From positions 62,001 to 126,000 of the forward strand of contig CAJTHM010000011.1 in the NCBI GenBank assembly GCA_910576125.1: 64,000 nt of DNA. Direction: 5' to 3'. This DNA is from Lachnospiraceae bacterium. GTDB taxonomy: Bacteria > Bacillota > Clostridia > Lachnospirales > Lachnospiraceae. Below the pieces are notes generated by a model, which saw nothing but the letters and a program-made list of their open reading frames with translations, had not been told where the DNA came from and did not search any database. Positions 62,415 through 64,000 of this stretch are shown here, piece after piece. Numbering within the stretch: the first letter of the stretch is position 1; each line of letters starts with the position of its first letter. A program made the position numbers and the translations under genes.

Positions 62415-63740
62415 TCACTCCTGCCTTTCCAGCTCCCAGATATGACGGTTCCTGCGGAAGTACAGGCACACCCCGATTCCCGCAAAGGCAATCACGAAGA
62501 AAAGGAATGCCGCGCCTGAGCCCTTGCCGCTGCCAAAGAGCCGCGTCAGTACGCTGCCCGCATCCTGAACCGCCATCAGAGGCTCGAATACCTGATCCAC
62601 CAGGAATCCTCCCAGGAAATACCCGATGGGTATCGTAAAGAACTGCAGGGAATTCCGCACGGAGTACACTCTTCCCTGCATCTGCTCCGGTACGCGCAGC
62701 CGCATAAGGGCATCCAGATTGGCGCTCATCAGCGGTATGGAAATCCATCCCAGAAATCCGCCGATGCACCAGACAAACGGTGTCCTGCCCAGGGCCAGGA
62801 AGAAATTCTCGAAGCTCATGGAAAACAGCAGGCAGTTGCAGATGACCCGCACCCGGCTCTTTGGCACTTTCACGAAAGAGGCAATGACGCTCCCCGCCAG
62901 AGTGGAGACACCGATGACCGCGTTCACCAGCCCCATAACCTTCTCGCTCCCGCCCTCCCTGGAGAGCATCATGGCCGGGAAAGCCGCATCATAGATGGAA
63001 GCGACCAGGTTGATGGCAGCCAGGAACAGAATCAGCCCCATTATCCCTTTCTGCTCCTGCAGATAGGCCAGCCCCTTCTTCACCGAAGTCCACAGCTTCT
63101 CTTTCTCCTCTTCCTCCACTGTCTCTTTCGGGATGCGGATGCAAAAGGCCAGAGTCAGGAAAGCGATGCCGAAAGTGCCTAAGTCAAAGGCCACCACTGC
63201 CCCCATCCCCGCAATGCCCAGCACGGCCGTGGCGATGACGGGCGTCATGATGGAATTCAGGGCGCTGGAGAGATACCTGAGGCCCCCCACCCGCTGGTAG
63301 TATTTCCTGGGCAGGACTTTCGTCACCGCCACCTCCGAGGCCGGCTGCTGAACCGTGTTCATCAGCCCGTTGATGCCGTTGATCAGATACAGATGCCATA
63401 TCTGCAGCCTGCCGCCGCGCAGCAGAATCAGCATGACTACCGTGGTGGCCGCCGCCAGGGTGTCGCAGACCAGCATGGTGGCTTTCTTGTTCCACTTATC
63501 GCTCAGGGCGCCCGCGAAAATGCTCAGAAGCACATAAGGCGTGTAGGAGCTCACCATCAAAAGCGCCGTCATCAGGGCGGAGCCTTTCTGGGTGTAAGAC
63601 CAGATGACCAGCGCATAGCTGGTCATGGCGCTTCCGAGCCCGGAAAAAGACTGGGTGAGCCACAGCAGCAGAAATGTGCGCATTTCCTGAATCGTGTTCC
63701 TCAAATTCCTGATATTTTTGATATGTTCAATGTTTTTCAT
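62415..63740 (-). CDS. MFS exporter (drug/macrolide efflux type)
   Basis: The 441-residue transporter has about 12 helices, an N-terminal L-T-Q-S-F-S-G-L-G-S-A, a G-A-L-S-D-K-W-N-K-K loop between helices 2 and 3 and a long central cytoplasmic loop. These are features of the MFS_3 group that includes Mef macrolide pumps and siderophore exporters. AAGGAGCAAAGTCT lies before the ATG. A structured leader with a 13-codon ORF precedes it. Substrate is unknown; the antibiotic link is inferred from family and leader. Confidence 0.88.
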   Translation of the reverse strand: MKNIEHIKNIRNLRNTIQEMRTFLLLWLTQSFSGLGSAMTSYALVIWSYTQKGSALMTALLMVSSYTPYVLLSIFAGALSDKWNKKATMLVCDTLAAATTVVMLILLRGGRLQIWHLYLINGINGLMNTVQQPASEVAVTKVLPRKYYQRVGGLRYLSSALNSIMTPVIATAVLGIAGMGAVVAFDLGTFGIAFLTLAFCIRIPKETVEEEEKEKLWTSVKKGLAYLQEQKGIMGLILFLAAINLVASIYDAAFPAMMLSREGGSEKVMGLVNAVIGVSTLAGSVIASFVKVPKSRVRVICNCLLFSMSFENFFLALGRTPFVWCIGGFLGWISIPLMSANLDALMRLRVPEQMQGRVYSVRNSLQFFTIPIGYFLGGFLVDQVFEPLMAVQDAGSVLTRLFGSGKGSGAAFLFFVIAFAGIGVCLYFRRNRHIWELERQE

Positions 63741-63741
63741 A

Positions 63742-63864
63742 GACTTTGCTCCTTATCTGATTTCATGATTGTTTTTTAGTCAATAACAATACGGTAAATC
63801 AAGCAAAGTCCCAGAGCAGTCATTCTACTCCATGCAATCCTGCCCTACAAGACTTTGCATGGAG
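63742..63864 (-). promoter_or_regulatory. Putative translational attenuator of the MFS exporter
   Basis: Three minus-strand segments compete. GCAAAGTC inside the leader ORF (63851-63858), GACTTTGCT (63802-63810) and AGCAAAGTC (63742-63750) at the exporter's start site allow 1-2 or 2-3 pairing. The second pairing covers the end of the ribosome binding site. A separate 10-bp stem (CTCCATGCAA with TTGCATGGAG, 63828-63864) can occupy segment 1. Confidence 0.6.
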
Positions 63865-63886
63865 CTGATGCAATCATTAGCAGCAT
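63845..63886 (-). CDS. 13-residue leader peptide of the MFS exporter
   Basis: The frame M-L-L-M-I-A-S-A-P-C-K-V-L ends in TAG at 63845. Its ATG at 63886 is eight bases after a perfect AGGAGG. The last codons lie inside the pairing segments of the exporter's attenuator. Size, strong ribosome binding site and placement resemble antibiotic-sensing leader peptides such as those of erm and mef genes. No closer relative was recognised. Confidence 0.55.
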   Translation of the reverse strand: MLLMIASAPCKVL

Positions 63887-63946
63887 AATTCTTTCCTCCT
63901 CATATTTCATCTGTTGTGAAAGCCTGAAGCCATCATAATGCCCTTT

Positions 63947-63975
63947 ATTATATGCAATTTTGAAGCATATGGCAA
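63947..63975 (-). promoter_or_regulatory. Near-consensus promoter of the exporter-fusion operon
   Basis: Minus-strand TTGCCA (-35, 63970-63975) and TATAAT (-10, 63947-63952) are exactly 17 bases apart. The transcript would carry a leader of about 200 bases before the exporter. Confidence 0.8.
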
Positions 63976-64000
63976 GCTATATCTTTCAATTTTAATCCCG

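Noticed and set aside
62404..62769. 122-codon N-terminal extension of the MFS-GH2 fusion
   Set aside because: It overlaps the end of the exporter gene in another frame, has no family-like sequence, and a good ribosome binding site marks the later start.

Overview
The window looks like the chromosome of an endospore-forming, anaerobic, gut-type Firmicute, most likely a Lachnospiraceae member. The basis is the moderately high GC content, strong GGAGG-type ribosome binding sites, spore genes (spoVAD, spoVAE, a GerMN lipoprotein), a WalRK-type two-component pair, a BceRS/BceAB-like module and Clostridia-restricted small families (DUF5721, DUF3021 with LytTR, DUF1294). No rRNA, tRNA, CRISPR array, phage or complete insertion sequence was seen. 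The genus is inferred, not shown.

Layout. 1-4.5 kb: a minus-strand sugar/polyol catabolic cluster (two Gfo/Idh/MocA dehydrogenases, two TIM-barrel isomerases) behind an AraC regulator with its own terminator. 4.5-11.2 kb: a two-component system, an ABC exporter and comEC on one strand; the same motif lies upstream of the regulator and of the exporter. 11.2-15.1 kb: comEA-like lipoprotein, WalR-like regulator, WalK-like kinase, GerMN lipoprotein. 15-17.8 kb: two small membrane proteins and an orphan solute-binding protein. 17.8-24.1 kb: arginine cluster argC-(PNPOx-like)-(GNAT)-argJ-argB-argD with an ARG box and promoter before argC; argG lies alone at 35 kb. 24.2-31.2 kb: plus-strand FIST sensor, soluble chemotaxis-type transducer, BceRS-like pair and BceAB-like transporter. 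31.2-34.6 kb: cardiolipin synthase, a Crp/Fnr regulator with a palindromic operator, and a MATE pump broken by an internal deletion. 36-43 kb: DUF1294, DegV, DUF5721, spoVAE, aroK, ridA, a zinc-ribbon protein, spoVAD, a palindromic repeat element and trpS. 43.5-48.7 kb: an accessory stretch with tandem repeats, a frameshifted small gene, LytTR/DUF3021, an MBL hydrolase and a GyrI-like protein. 48.7-53.8 kb: a decayed MoxR/DUF2201 pair and a calcium-type P-ATPase with an in-frame repeat. 54-57.5 kb: a secreted VIT-VWA protein next to an exosortase. 57.5-64 kb: MmcQ/EVE-like protein, NUDIX hydrolase, an MFS transporter fused to a family 2 glycoside hydrolase, and an MFS exporter behind a structured leader.

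Three systems stand out. (1) At the right end, the exporter and the transporter-glycosidase fusion form an apparent operon. It has a near-consensus promoter, a roughly 200-nt leader, a 13-codon leader ORF with a strong ribosome binding site, and mutually exclusive hairpins covering the exporter's start region. This is the architecture of drug-induced translational attenuation. (2) The MFS-GH2 fusion itself would place an intracellular glycosidase on the exit side of a transporter. (3) A VIT-VWA protein ending in Ser-Glu-Pro-Gly-Gly, a membrane helix and a basic tail sits beside an exosortase that keeps its Cys, Arg and His residues, which suggests a one-enzyme, one-substrate surface sorting system in a Gram-positive-type cell.

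The window also shows gene decay: the MATE deletion, the MoxR/DUF2201 deletion with a second frameshift, and a one-base frameshift in a G7 tract.
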